Below, piece by piece: positions 54,162-62,731 of a DNA stretch of 64,000 bases (position 1 is the stretch's first letter; every line of letters begins with the position of its first letter). The notes beneath the pieces are model-generated. The model had not been told where the DNA came from. It saw only the letters and a list, made by a program, of their open reading frames with translations, and made no database searches. The position numbers and the translations under genes were made by a program. This stretch comes from Fusobacterium varium (GTDB lineage Bacteria; Fusobacteriota; Fusobacteriia; Fusobacteriales; Fusobacteriaceae), in assembly GCA_002356455.1 (NCBI GenBank), contig AP017968.1, positions 1 to 64,000 on the forward strand. Reading direction: 5' to 3'.

Positions 54162-55499
54162 ATGGCACAAGAAGCAGTAAATTTAAAAAAAGTTTTAACA
54201 AGAACAGATTTAATGTCACATGCAATAGGTTCAGTTATAGGAGCTGGAATTTTTTCAACTTTGCCTATAGCAATAGGAATGACTGGGAGATCAGCAGCTT
54301 TAGCATTTATTTTAGCAGCAGTAATAATAATAATATCTCTGGTTCCAAGAATTTTAGTTAATGGAAGTGTGAGATTAAACGGGGGAACTTATGCACATCT
54401 TGGGTTATTTGGTTATAAAAGATTGGCAGGAGCTTTTATAATAATAAGTATAATAGCAAATATTTCAATCAGCTGGTATGCAATTACTTTTGCTCAATAT
54501 TTTAGTTCATTAGTTCCTGGAATGAGTATTAAATTTATTGCTGGAGCATGTTTAACATTGTTTACAATTACAAATTTGATAGGAATTAAAGAAGCTTCAA
54601 GACTTCAAAATTTAATGGTTCTTATATTAGCAATTTCTTTATCAATGTTTTGTTTTTTTGGTGTTTTTCACATTCAACCTGGTTTTTTTGAACCACAATC
54701 TTTTATAACAAATGGACCGATGGGAGTTCTTACAGCAGCAGGGATGTTAACTTTTGCCTGCAGTGGGGCTGATGGAATAATTCCATTATCACCAGAAGCG
54801 AAAAATCCAACTAAAGATATTCCATGGTGTATTATTGTTTCAACTTTAGCAGTAGCCGTTTTATATGCAGTCATGGCAGTAGTTGCCTCAGGCGTATTTC
54901 CTTTAGCAGAAGTGATAAATCAACCATTAAGTTTGGTTGCTTCTAAAATTTTACCAGGACCTTTATATATATTTTTTATTGTGGGAGGAGCATGTTTTGC
55001 TTTAGTAACAAGTTTAAATTCACAAATAGGGTGGGTAACAAAGCCTATATTAAAAGCATGTAATGATGGATGGTTTCCTAAATTTTTTGGTCATGTTAAT
55101 GAAAAATTTAAAACACCACATAATTTAATAATAGCTTTGTACATTTTGGGAATGCTTCCAATAGTAACAGGAGTAGACCTTGATTTTATAGCAGGAACAA
55201 GTGTATTTACAAATAGATTTACAGATTTTATGATAGCCACAACAATAATTTCAATTCCAAAAGTAATACCAGAAGAATGGAAAATAAGCAGATATCATAT
55301 ATCAGAGTTAAAATTAAAAGCTTTTGCAGTTTTAGCAATTATAACATCATTGTTTGCATCATATTTAACATTGAGAGGTTTATCAAGAAATGCAGTAATA
55401 ATAAACTTGGGAATGCTTGCATGTGCACTGTTATTTGGAGTTTTAAGAATGAAAAGTGGAAAAATACATATGGATATTTTATATGAAAAAGCTGAATAA
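54162..55499 (+). CDS. APC-family amino-acid permease, copy 1
   Basis: This 445-residue permease has about twelve hydrophobic helices. It opens with LTRTDLMSHAIGSVIGAGIFSTLP, the APC helix-1 motif (GSxxGAGIF), and has GADGIIPLSPEAKNPTKDIPW near 204. It shares most of its sequence with the permease at 57538-58869, and the 3' third is almost identical at DNA level. It is followed by an M20 amidohydrolase, suggesting import of an acylated or conjugated amino acid. The substrate is unknown. Confidence 0.88.
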   Translation: MAQEAVNLKKVLTRTDLMSHAIGSVIGAGIFSTLPIAIGMTGRSAALAFILAAVIIIISLVPRILVNGSVRLNGGTYAHLGLFGYKRLAGAFIIISIIANISISWYAITFAQYFSSLVPGMSIKFIAGACLTLFTITNLIGIKEASRLQNLMVLILAISLSMFCFFGVFHIQPGFFEPQSFITNGPMGVLTAAGMLTFACSGADGIIPLSPEAKNPTKDIPWCIIVSTLAVAVLYAVMAVVASGVFPLAEVINQPLSLVASKILPGPLYIFFIVGGACFALVTSLNSQIGWVTKPILKACNDGWFPKFFGHVNEKFKTPHNLIIALYILGMLPIVTGVDLDFIAGTSVFTNRFTDFMIATTIISIPKVIPEEWKISRYHISELKLKAFAVLAIITSLFASYLTLRGLSRNAVIINLGMLACALLFGVLRMKSGKIHMDILYEKAE

Positions 55500-55532
55500 A
55501 TAGCTGATGTTCATTGAGTTATGGGAGGAAAT

Positions 55533-56714
55533 ATGGAAAAATATGATGAAATTAAAAGGGCTGCAAAGGCCATTGAAAACGAAATAATTGAAAATAGAAG
55601 ATATATTCATGAATACCCTGAAATAGGTCTTGAATTAGCTAGAACATCTGCATTTGTTAAACAAAAACTTTTTGAAATGGGGTATGAAATAGAAGAGATT
55701 TGTAAATGTGGAGTTCTTGCTAAAATAGGAAAGTTAGGAAAAACTTTATTGATAAGGGCAGATATGGATGCACTTCCAATGGCAGAAATTAATGATTTGC
55801 CTTTTAAATCTAAAAATGACTATGGACATACTTGTGGACATGATACTCATATTGCTATGTTATTGGGAGCAGCAAAATTATTAAAACAATATGGAAATGA
55901 ATTAGAAGGAACTGTATTGCTATTATTTCAGCCAGGTGAAGAAACTTTAGAAGGAGCTCAAGCAGTAATTGAGGGGGGATTATTAAAAAAATATAAAATA
56001 GATGCTGCTATAGCTATGCATATTGAAACTGTTGATGTTCAAACTGGGCATTTGATTTATAAAAAAGGAAATCTGTATGCTTCTTCTGATAATTTTAATA
56101 TTCAGGTTGAAGGAAAAGGATGTCATGGAGCTTATCCAAACGAAGGGATAGATCCAATTAATATTTTGACAAATATTTATTTATCTTTGCAAAGTATAAC
56201 AACTAGAGAAATATCTCCAATGCAGCCATTTGTTTTAAGTATAGGATCTTTTCATGGTGGAACAGTGAGAAATGTTATACCAGATACTGCTAGGATGGAA
56301 GGAACATTCAGAACATATTCAAATGAATTAAGAGAGTTTGTAAAGTTAAGAATAAATGAAATTGCAACTAAAACTGCAGAAAAGTATGGGGGAAAATGTA
56401 TTGTTGAGTTTCTCCCTGGTATTCCTCCATTAGTTACTAATAGTGAGGTTACAGAAGAAATGTTAACTTATGCTTCAGAAATAGTAGGAAGAGAAAATAC
56501 AAGAGAAACTCATCAATCAATGGGGTCAGAAGATTTTTCAGTGTATGCTGATGAAATTCCAAGTACATATTTTGGATTAGGAGCAGGGTCTAAAGAAGAA
56601 GGATATTTATATGGAGGACATAATCCTAAAGTTCAATTTAATGAAAAAGCTTTTTATTTAGGAAGTGCTATTTTTACTAATTGTGCTTTAAAATGGTTAA
56701 AAAATAATAAATAG
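55533..56714 (+). CDS. M20 family amidohydrolase (N-acyl-amino-acid hydrolase)
   Basis: This 393-residue zinc enzyme of the HipO/IAA-amino-acid hydrolase type has RRYIHEYPEIGLELARTSAFV (about 20), LIRADMDALPMAE (about 71), the metal site HTCGHDTHIAMLLGAAK (about 95), LLFQPGEETLEGAQAVI (about 130) and a dimerisation domain around 185-295. ATG 55533 is preferred, because the upstream in-frame ATG 55521 overlaps the GGGAGG ribosome site. It probably acts on the permease's substrate. Confidence 0.9.
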   Translation: MEKYDEIKRAAKAIENEIIENRRYIHEYPEIGLELARTSAFVKQKLFEMGYEIEEICKCGVLAKIGKLGKTLLIRADMDALPMAEINDLPFKSKNDYGHTCGHDTHIAMLLGAAKLLKQYGNELEGTVLLLFQPGEETLEGAQAVIEGGLLKKYKIDAAIAMHIETVDVQTGHLIYKKGNLYASSDNFNIQVEGKGCHGAYPNEGIDPINILTNIYLSLQSITTREISPMQPFVLSIGSFHGGTVRNVIPDTARMEGTFRTYSNELREFVKLRINEIATKTAEKYGGKCIVEFLPGIPPLVTNSEVTEEMLTYASEIVGRENTRETHQSMGSEDFSVYADEIPSTYFGLGAGSKEEGYLYGGHNPKVQFNEKAFYLGSAIFTNCALKWLKNNK

Positions 56715-56737
56715 TATAATTGATTTATAAATAAAAG

Positions 56738-56774
56738 AGATCAGCTAGAAAGTATATTTTCTGACTGATCTTTT
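56738..56774 (+). terminator. Terminator of the permease-amidohydrolase unit
   Basis: AGATCAG (56738-56744) pairs with CTGATCT (56765-56771), with an inner AGAAA/TTTCT pairing and a T run. Confidence 0.8.
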
Positions 56775-56811
56775 GAAGTATAAAAATTAATTTTAACCTT
56801 GAATAATCCTG

Positions 56812-56840
56812 TTGATTATTTCTAGATGCTAGATTATAAT
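56812..56840 (+). promoter_or_regulatory. Promoter of the GntR-type regulator
   Basis: TTGATT (56812-56817) and TATAAT (56835-56840) have a 17-base spacer and lie 37 bases before the start at 56878. No GTATAC palindrome is seen here, so autoregulation through that site is not evident. Confidence 0.65.
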
Positions 56841-56877
56841 TTATACTATATAAACCTTTTTAGAAGGAGATGTAAAA

Positions 56878-57501
56878 ATGGAACCCAAAATAGATACTAT
56901 AAGAGAAAGAGTAGCTAAAGAAATTCGACATTTAATTTTAATGGGAAAGTTTAAACCAGGAAAAAAAATGTTAGAAACTACTATTGCTCAAGAATTAAAT
57001 GTCAGTAGAAATCCTGTTAGAGAAGCTTTAAGACAATTGGAGCAAGAAGGAATAGTGGAATATATTCCACAAAAAGGATGTTTTCTACGTGAAATAAATT
57101 TAGAAGAATTGGAAGAAATTTTTAGATTAAGGGCAAATTTAGAAATAATTTCTTTAGAGTATTGCAATTTTAAAATAGCTGATGAAACTATAAAAAAGTT
57201 AGAGAGTATAATAGTAGAATTAAGTAATATAAAGAAAAGTAAAAATTTTGATGACATGTTTATATTGGGGTTAAAGTTTCATGAGCTTATAGTTCAAGAG
57301 TGTGGGAAGAATATAATTTATAAAACTTGGAAAAACTTTGGTGGATATAATTATTCTATTTTTTTAAATATTTATAATTCTGATATTGATTCTTTAAAGC
57401 GAAATGTATTAACTCATAAAAAATTACTTGAAAAATTAAGAACAGGAAAAGAAACCCTGATCAAAAAAGCAATACTACAACATTATTTAGAAGAATTGTA
57501 A
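56878..57501 (+). CDS. GntR-family regulator, FCD subfamily
   Basis: This 207-residue repressor-type protein has a winged helix: IRERVAKEIRHLILMGKFKPGKKMLETTIAQELNVSRNPVREALRQLEQEGIVEYIPQKGCFL (about 8-70). An FCD helical ligand domain follows (EEIFRLRANLEIISLEYC, FHELIVQECGKNIIYK). It lies between the two permease genes, with a start-to-stop gap of 36 bases to the second. It probably binds the GTATAC palindromes at 54101-54138. Confidence 0.88.
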   Translation: MEPKIDTIRERVAKEIRHLILMGKFKPGKKMLETTIAQELNVSRNPVREALRQLEQEGIVEYIPQKGCFLREINLEELEEIFRLRANLEIISLEYCNFKIADETIKKLESIIVELSNIKKSKNFDDMFILGLKFHELIVQECGKNIIYKTWKNFGGYNYSIFLNIYNSDIDSLKRNVLTHKKLLEKLRTGKETLIKKAILQHYLEEL

Positions 57502-57537
57502 GATGTTTTAATAGTGGTATTAAAGGAGAAAGTAATT

Positions 57538-58869
57538 ATGAAAAGTGAGGTAAATCTTAAGAGGGTGTTAACAAGGACAGATCTATTATGTCATGCAATT
57601 GGAACAGTAACAGGAGCTGGAATTTTTTCAACTTTGCCTATAGCAATAGGAATGACTGGGAGATCAGCAGCTTTAGCATTTATTTTAGCAGCAGCAATAA
57701 TAATAGTATCATTAGTTCCAAAAATTTTAGTTAATGGGAGTGTAAGATTAAATGGAGGAACTTATGCTCATTTAGGTATGTTTGGATATAAAAAATTAGC
57801 AGGAACTTTTATAATAATAAGTATAATAGCAAATATTTCAATCAGTTGGTATGCATTATCATTTGCTCAATATTTTAGTTCTTTGATACCTGGAATAAAT
57901 TTAAAAGTAGCTGCTGGTGTATGTTTGACAATATTTACGATTACAAATTTGGTAGGAATTAAAGAAGCTTCCAAAGTTCAAAATCTAATGGTACTAACTT
58001 TAGGAATATCTATGTCATTGTTTTGTTTCTTTGGTTTTTTTCATATAGATAGTAACTTTTTTAATCCTAAGGAATTTATGACAAATGGGCCAATGGGAGT
58101 TCTCACAGCAGCAGGAATATTAACTTTTGCCTGCAGTGGAGCTGATGGAATTTCAGCTTTAGCAATAGAAGCAAAAAATCCAACTAAAGACATCCCATGG
58201 TGTATTATTGTTTCAACTTTAATTGTAGCATTTTTTTATGCAGTTATGGCTATTATAGCTTCTGGAGTATTTCCTGTTAAAGAGGTAGCCAATCAGCCAT
58301 TAAGTTTAGTTGCTTCTAAAATTTTACCAGGACCTTTATATATATTTTTTATTGTGGGAGGAGCATGTTTTGCTTTAGTAACAAGTTTAAATTCACAAAT
58401 AGGGTGGGTAACAAAGCCTATATTAAAAGCATGTAATGATGGATGGTTTCCTAAATTTTTTGGTCATGTTAATGAAAAATTTAAAACACCGCATAATTTA
58501 ATAATAGCTTTGTACATTTTGGGAATGCTTCCAATAGTAACAGGAGTAGACCTTGATTTTATAGCAGGAACAAGTGTATTTACAAATAGATTTACAGATT
58601 TTATGATAGCCACAACAATAATTTCAATTCCAAAAGTAATACCAGAAGAATGGAAAATAAGCAGATATCATATATCAGAGTTAAAATTAAAAGCTTTTGC
58701 AGTTTTAGCAATTATAACATCATTGTTTGCATCATATTTAACATTGAGAGGTTTATCAAGAAATGCAGTAATAATAAACTTGGGAATGCTTGTATGTGCG
58801 CTGTTATTTGGAGTTTTAAGAATGAAAAGTGGAAAAGTACATATGGGGATTTTGTATGAGGAAAAATAA
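57538..58869 (+). CDS. APC-family amino-acid permease, copy 2
   Basis: This 443-residue paralogue of the permease at 54162 has the same twelve-helix plan (LLCHAIGTVTGAGIFSTLP at the start). The stretch 58309-58792 equals 54936-55419 with a single base change, whereas the first two thirds mix identical blocks and diverged blocks. ATG 57538 is chosen because AAAGGAG lies ten bases upstream; the in-frame GTG 57514 has none. It is cotranscribed with the GntR gene. Confidence 0.88.
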   Translation: MKSEVNLKRVLTRTDLLCHAIGTVTGAGIFSTLPIAIGMTGRSAALAFILAAAIIIVSLVPKILVNGSVRLNGGTYAHLGMFGYKKLAGTFIIISIIANISISWYALSFAQYFSSLIPGINLKVAAGVCLTIFTITNLVGIKEASKVQNLMVLTLGISMSLFCFFGFFHIDSNFFNPKEFMTNGPMGVLTAAGILTFACSGADGISALAIEAKNPTKDIPWCIIVSTLIVAFFYAVMAIIASGVFPVKEVANQPLSLVASKILPGPLYIFFIVGGACFALVTSLNSQIGWVTKPILKACNDGWFPKFFGHVNEKFKTPHNLIIALYILGMLPIVTGVDLDFIAGTSVFTNRFTDFMIATTIISIPKVIPEEWKISRYHISELKLKAFAVLAIITSLFASYLTLRGLSRNAVIINLGMLVCALLFGVLRMKSGKVHMGILYEEK

Positions 58870-59225
58870 TTAAATATTTTTTAACAACTCTAGCTAAAAA
58901 TCATTTTAATGAATTTAAAATAGAATTTTTAAATAAACAGAGATATAAAAATATCAATAATTATTCAAAAAATAAAGAAAGCAGTTAATTAAAAACCGCT
59001 TTCTTTATTTTTATATATAAAACATCTTGGGGAAAGATTTGTTTTGTTATGTATTAAATATACTATTCTTTTGTGGCATTTATATTACAAACATAAGAAC
59101 TTTAAAAACATTTTTTATAACAGGATATTTAAAATAAATTTTGTAAATTAATTTTGAATTACAAATATATTGACTATACAAGCAAAATATCTTATAATAT
59201 TCTAAAACACCTAGGAGGTAGCAGA
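58870..59225. other. Gap with terminator and the next promoter
   Basis: AATAAAGAAAGC (58971-58982) pairs perfectly with GCTTTCTTTATT (58998-59009), a strong terminator for the second permease. A consensus-like promoter, TTGACT (59170-59175), 17 bases, TATAAT (59193-59198), drives the small gene at 59226. Nothing else was recognised. Confidence 0.75.
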
Positions 59226-59618
59226 ATGAGAAAAAGTTTATTGATGCTTGCATTAGTGAGTAGCATTGTTTCATATGGTGCAGAATTTAGAAATGGTCTT
59301 TATAGAGGAGTATTTGTATCAGGTCAGGAAACACAAGTTGAAGTGCAGTTTAATCTAAAAGATGATGTTGTAAGTAATCCTAAATATAGAACACTTGCAT
59401 ATAAAGGAACTGACTATCTTAAAGAAAAATCTGTAGCTGATCAAAAAGAAAGATATGAAGCTATTTTAAAATTTACTGATGGAAAAAAACTTAAAGATGT
59501 TTTAGAAAAACTTTATAAGCCGGAGAAAATAGAGGTGGCTGGGGCCTCTGTTAGGGGAACAAAAATAAGAGCTGCAATGCAGAATGCTGTAAATAGTGGA
59601 GTATATAAGCCTGACTAA
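59226..59618 (+). CDS. Small secreted FMN-binding-domain-like protein
   Basis: This 130-residue protein has a signal peptide (MRKSLLMLALVSSIVSYGA). The body, FRNGLYRGVFVSGQETQVEVQFNLKDDVV, and the end, VAGASVRGTKIRAAMQNAVNSGVY, resemble the FMN-bind fold. The normal flavin-acceptor block SGAT(T/S) is replaced by AGASV, so covalent FMN binding is doubtful. ATG 59226 has TAGGAGGT upstream; a longer frame from 59154 lacks a site. It is a single-gene unit with its own promoter and terminator. Confidence 0.7.
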   Translation: MRKSLLMLALVSSIVSYGAEFRNGLYRGVFVSGQETQVEVQFNLKDDVVSNPKYRTLAYKGTDYLKEKSVADQKERYEAILKFTDGKKLKDVLEKLYKPEKIEVAGASVRGTKIRAAMQNAVNSGVYKPD

Positions 59619-60613
59619 AATAAATTAATTACAATGAACCTGAATTATTGGATAAAATGCAATAGGACAGGTTCATTTTTTTATTGCCATTTTATTGTTG
59701 TGAAGGTTTTTTAGTTCTTTTAACCTCTCTTTAAATAATGGTTTGAGAGAAATTCAGCTACTACTCCCATTCAAGAAATACAAATATATGGGAATGTATT
59801 TGATATATTTTTGCAGGGAAATATTTCGTAAGTATATTAATATTTTACATAATATTTTGGGTAGTTCAATTTTTTAGTATCAAAATAGCATCACAAAAAC
59901 TTTGGAAAGGCAAGGTTTCTTTGTCACATCATTGTAGGTTTATCTGAAATATGATATAATTTAGACAATGCTTATTATAAGCAGGATCAAAGATTATTAT
60001 TGCAAGTAATACTGAATACTTAAAAAGTGATTTTATACTGGAGTACAGGTATAGAGAAGAACAAGGAACTGAATGAATACTATAAATAGAGTATTTTCTT
60101 TAATAGCAATTCATTTAGGGTGGCTTGGACTACCATACGAATTGTATTAAATAGACTAGAAAAGGATGAGTATATAAAAACAGAAAAATGGAAAGTTTCC
60201 AGGGTTATTTATTAAGGAATGGAAGAGCTGTTTCGAGAAAATATTATAAAGTATTTTGTCCTGTACAGAGATGAAATTCTAGATATTTAGTTTAATGGTA
60301 ACCTAATATTTTTGTCAATGGGAGAAAAGGGTCTGCAAAATTTAAGGATGGAGGTAAAGAATCATACTGGTGTGAGAAAGATTCAGAAGTATTTGTCAAC
60401 CTTTGGTAATCATTTGTTGAGAATATACTGAATTCCTTCTGCAAAGAATTTCCTCTGCGGAATGCTTTACAAAAAATTTTGCTGAAAATAAAATGGAAGA
60501 TTACTAGATAAATGTACTTTATACTGTTTACTTTACTATATTAGATGGGCTAAAGAAATATGATAAAGTGTTAACTAAATTAACGAAACATTCCGTGGGA
60601 AGGGGGTAAAGTT
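59619..60613. other. Gene-poor kilobase with terminator and decayed coding
   Basis: ATGAACCTG (59634-59642) pairs with CAGGTTCAT (59668-59676) plus a T run and ends the small secreted gene. Beyond that, all frames carry frequent stops. Fragments of coding-like sequence remain (see 60129-60274, and around 60335-60480), which suggests old gene debris at the border of the next, compositionally different segment. No intact gene or RNA was recognised. Confidence 0.55.
60129..60274 (+). pseudogene. Remnant of a MarR-like winged-helix regulator
   Basis: One frame reads TTIRIVLNRLEKDEYIKTEK and continues WKVSRVIY to a stop at 60213. A +2 frame carries on RNGRAVSRKYYKVF. Read together this resembles the MarR recognition helix and wing (TxxVxRLEKxGYI...RVIYLTxxGRA). 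The shift and missing N-terminus mark it as decayed. Similarity is short, so this is tentative. Confidence 0.35.
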
Positions 60614-62719
60614 ATGAAAAGGCGAAGCAAGAACTGGATGATCATTTTTATGATAGCAACATTAGTTTTTTTATCGCTTGCAGTTTCCATCTATGTGAAA
60701 CAACTTACTCAAACCACTGATACTTCCGTTGTAGCTTCAATGCAAGAATTGTCCAGACACGATATGCAAAACATTCAAAGTGAGTTAGAAAGTTCATGGG
60801 ATTCTCTGTCTGCAGTTTACACCAGAGTACAGGTAAATAAATGTGACAATATACAAGAAGTTTGCAGGCGCTTGAATTTAGAGCAAAGTTCAAATATCTT
60901 TAATACAATTTATTTAGTGGATTCCAATGGGAATACATACTCAAGTGCAAATGTGGTCAAAAATGAGAGGACACAGTCATATGTGCTGCCACTACTTTCA
61001 AGCCAAGAGAAATTTGTTATTCGTTATGATGCTTTAAATGTGCTGGAGGCAATTTCAGAAAGTCTTGTCTACGGTGTTCAGTGCAAGCCGTTTAAGGTGG
61101 ATGGAATTCAATTTATTGGGATTATTGGCTTTTCAAAAATCAGTCTGATGGCGGAGCGGCTGAAAATCGACAGTTTTGATGGGCGAGGTTACACTGGAAT
61201 CATCGATATTGATGGAAATTTTGTCGTTAATCGAAATCGTAGTGCAGGAATTGGGAAAATAGACAATTACTTTGAACAACTGCAAGAGCGCGCAGGTCTG
61301 TCGGAAAAGGAAATTTCAGACATTATCGCTCGGATAGGTCGGAAGGAAGCGTTCCTGCAGCGCTTTAATTACATAGATCAGGGAGCGCAGGTAGTTTCTT
61401 TCATTCCAATGCCTGGCACAACATGGAGTATTGTACTGACCGTTCCTCAAGAAGTATTCAATGAACAGACACAGCAGTTTGTATTTATGACAGTTATCAT
61501 GCTTGTGGTTGTTGTAATTGTTTTGTGTCTGATGATGCTTCTGATTATTCGCATCTCCCTGACCTCAGCGACAGCAAAGGCAGAAGCAAAATCCCGCGGA
61601 GAGTTCCTTTCGAGTATGAGTCATGAGATTCGTACACCCCTTAATGGAATCATCGGTCTGAACCATCTGATGCAACAGAACATGCAGGACACTGAAAAGC
61701 TGGCAAAATATCTCAAAAAGTCTGATTTAACTGCAAAATATCTCCTCTCTCTTGTCAACGATATTCTGGATATGTCAAAGCTGCAATCCAACAAGATGCT
61801 GCTGGTGCTAAAGCCATTTTCCGTAAATGAACTGATTTCTACCACTGAGTCACTGATGCGTAACCGAATGGAAGATAAGGGAATCAACTTCCAGGTTGAA
61901 ACCAATATTATTTGTTCCGAACTTATTGGAGATGATGTGAGGATTGAACAGATTCTAGTCAACATTTTGGGAAATGCAGTCAAATTTACGCCAGAAGGTG
62001 GCCGCATTACCCTGCGGGTATTCCAGTCAGCTGAAGGTAATGACATTTTGACGACCTATCAGGTAGAGGATACTGGCTGTGGCATCAGCAAGGAGTTTCA
62101 GCAGAAGATATTTGATCCATTCAGCCAGGAACACAGTGGCAATGCCAAGAGCAGACAGGGAACTGGGCTTGGCATGTCCATCAGTTCCTTGCTGGCAAAA
62201 GAAATGGGGGGCACATTGGCTGTGACGAGCCAGCTGGGCGAGGGAAGCTGCTTTACCTTTTCTGTGGCAATGGAGATTGCCCAGAAAGAATTAGACAAGG
62301 TTACTGTTGAAGACAACATTCTTCAAGACTGCAACAGCAGAAAAAGGCTGCATATTCTGGTGGCCGAAGACAATGAGTTAAATGCGGAAATTCTTATAGA
62401 AATTTTAAATGCGGCTGGCTTTACTACAGTTCGCGCGGCGGATGGTGGTGAAGTTGTCGAATTGTTTGAAAAATCAGCACTATATGAGTTCGATGTTATC
62501 CTAATGGATGTGCAAATGCCAATTCGAAACGGCTTTGAAGCGACAAAACTGATCCGCAAACTGAATCGCCCTGATGTGAAAACGGTTATCATTTATGCCT
62601 GTACAGCTAATACATTTAGAGAGGATCAGGACAAGGCTCAGGAAGTCGGAATGAATGGGTTTATTGCAAAACCAATTGATGTAAACAAGCTGATGAAGAT
62701 GCTTGGAATGGAAAAGTAG
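60614..62719 (+). CDS. Hybrid sensor histidine kinase with C-terminal receiver
   Basis: The protein has 701 residues: membrane helix 1 (about 9-28), a periplasmic Cache-like sensor (about 30-290), membrane helix 2 (about 294-317), then HisKA with the phospho-histidine in SMSHEIRTPLNG (about 336). HATPase follows with NILGNAVKFTPEGG, VEDTGCGIS and GTGLGMSIS. The receiver at about 578-700 has VAEDNELNAE and the phospho-aspartate in VILMDVQMP, but no HPt or DNA-binding domain. G+C and CGN/CTG codons are clearly higher than in the window's core, a sign of transfer. It lies 12 bases before a sugar-binding lipoprotein gene. Confidence 0.92.
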   Translation: MKRRSKNWMIIFMIATLVFLSLAVSIYVKQLTQTTDTSVVASMQELSRHDMQNIQSELESSWDSLSAVYTRVQVNKCDNIQEVCRRLNLEQSSNIFNTIYLVDSNGNTYSSANVVKNERTQSYVLPLLSSQEKFVIRYDALNVLEAISESLVYGVQCKPFKVDGIQFIGIIGFSKISLMAERLKIDSFDGRGYTGIIDIDGNFVVNRNRSAGIGKIDNYFEQLQERAGLSEKEISDIIARIGRKEAFLQRFNYIDQGAQVVSFIPMPGTTWSIVLTVPQEVFNEQTQQFVFMTVIMLVVVVIVLCLMMLLIIRISLTSATAKAEAKSRGEFLSSMSHEIRTPLNGIIGLNHLMQQNMQDTEKLAKYLKKSDLTAKYLLSLVNDILDMSKLQSNKMLLVLKPFSVNELISTTESLMRNRMEDKGINFQVETNIICSELIGDDVRIEQILVNILGNAVKFTPEGGRITLRVFQSAEGNDILTTYQVEDTGCGISKEFQQKIFDPFSQEHSGNAKSRQGTGLGMSISSLLAKEMGGTLAVTSQLGEGSCFTFSVAMEIAQKELDKVTVEDNILQDCNSRKRLHILVAEDNELNAEILIEILNAAGFTTVRAADGGEVVELFEKSALYEFDVILMDVQMPIRNGFEATKLIRKLNRPDVKTVIIYACTANTFREDQDKAQEVGMNGFIAKPIDVNKLMKMLGMEK

Positions 62720-62731
62720 AGGAGAATAAAA

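Noticed and set aside
54158-54361. 67-residue plus-strand frame at the permease start
   Set aside because: It is a shadow frame inside the permease gene, with no ribosome site of its own and low-complexity serine/asparagine content.
55277-55486. 69-residue frame repeated at 58650-58859
   Set aside because: Its conservation only reflects the duplicated permease DNA; it lies wholly within the permease frames.
60320-60433. 37-codon frame beginning MGEKGLQNL
   Set aside because: Short, no convincing ribosome site, and surrounded by broken coding debris.
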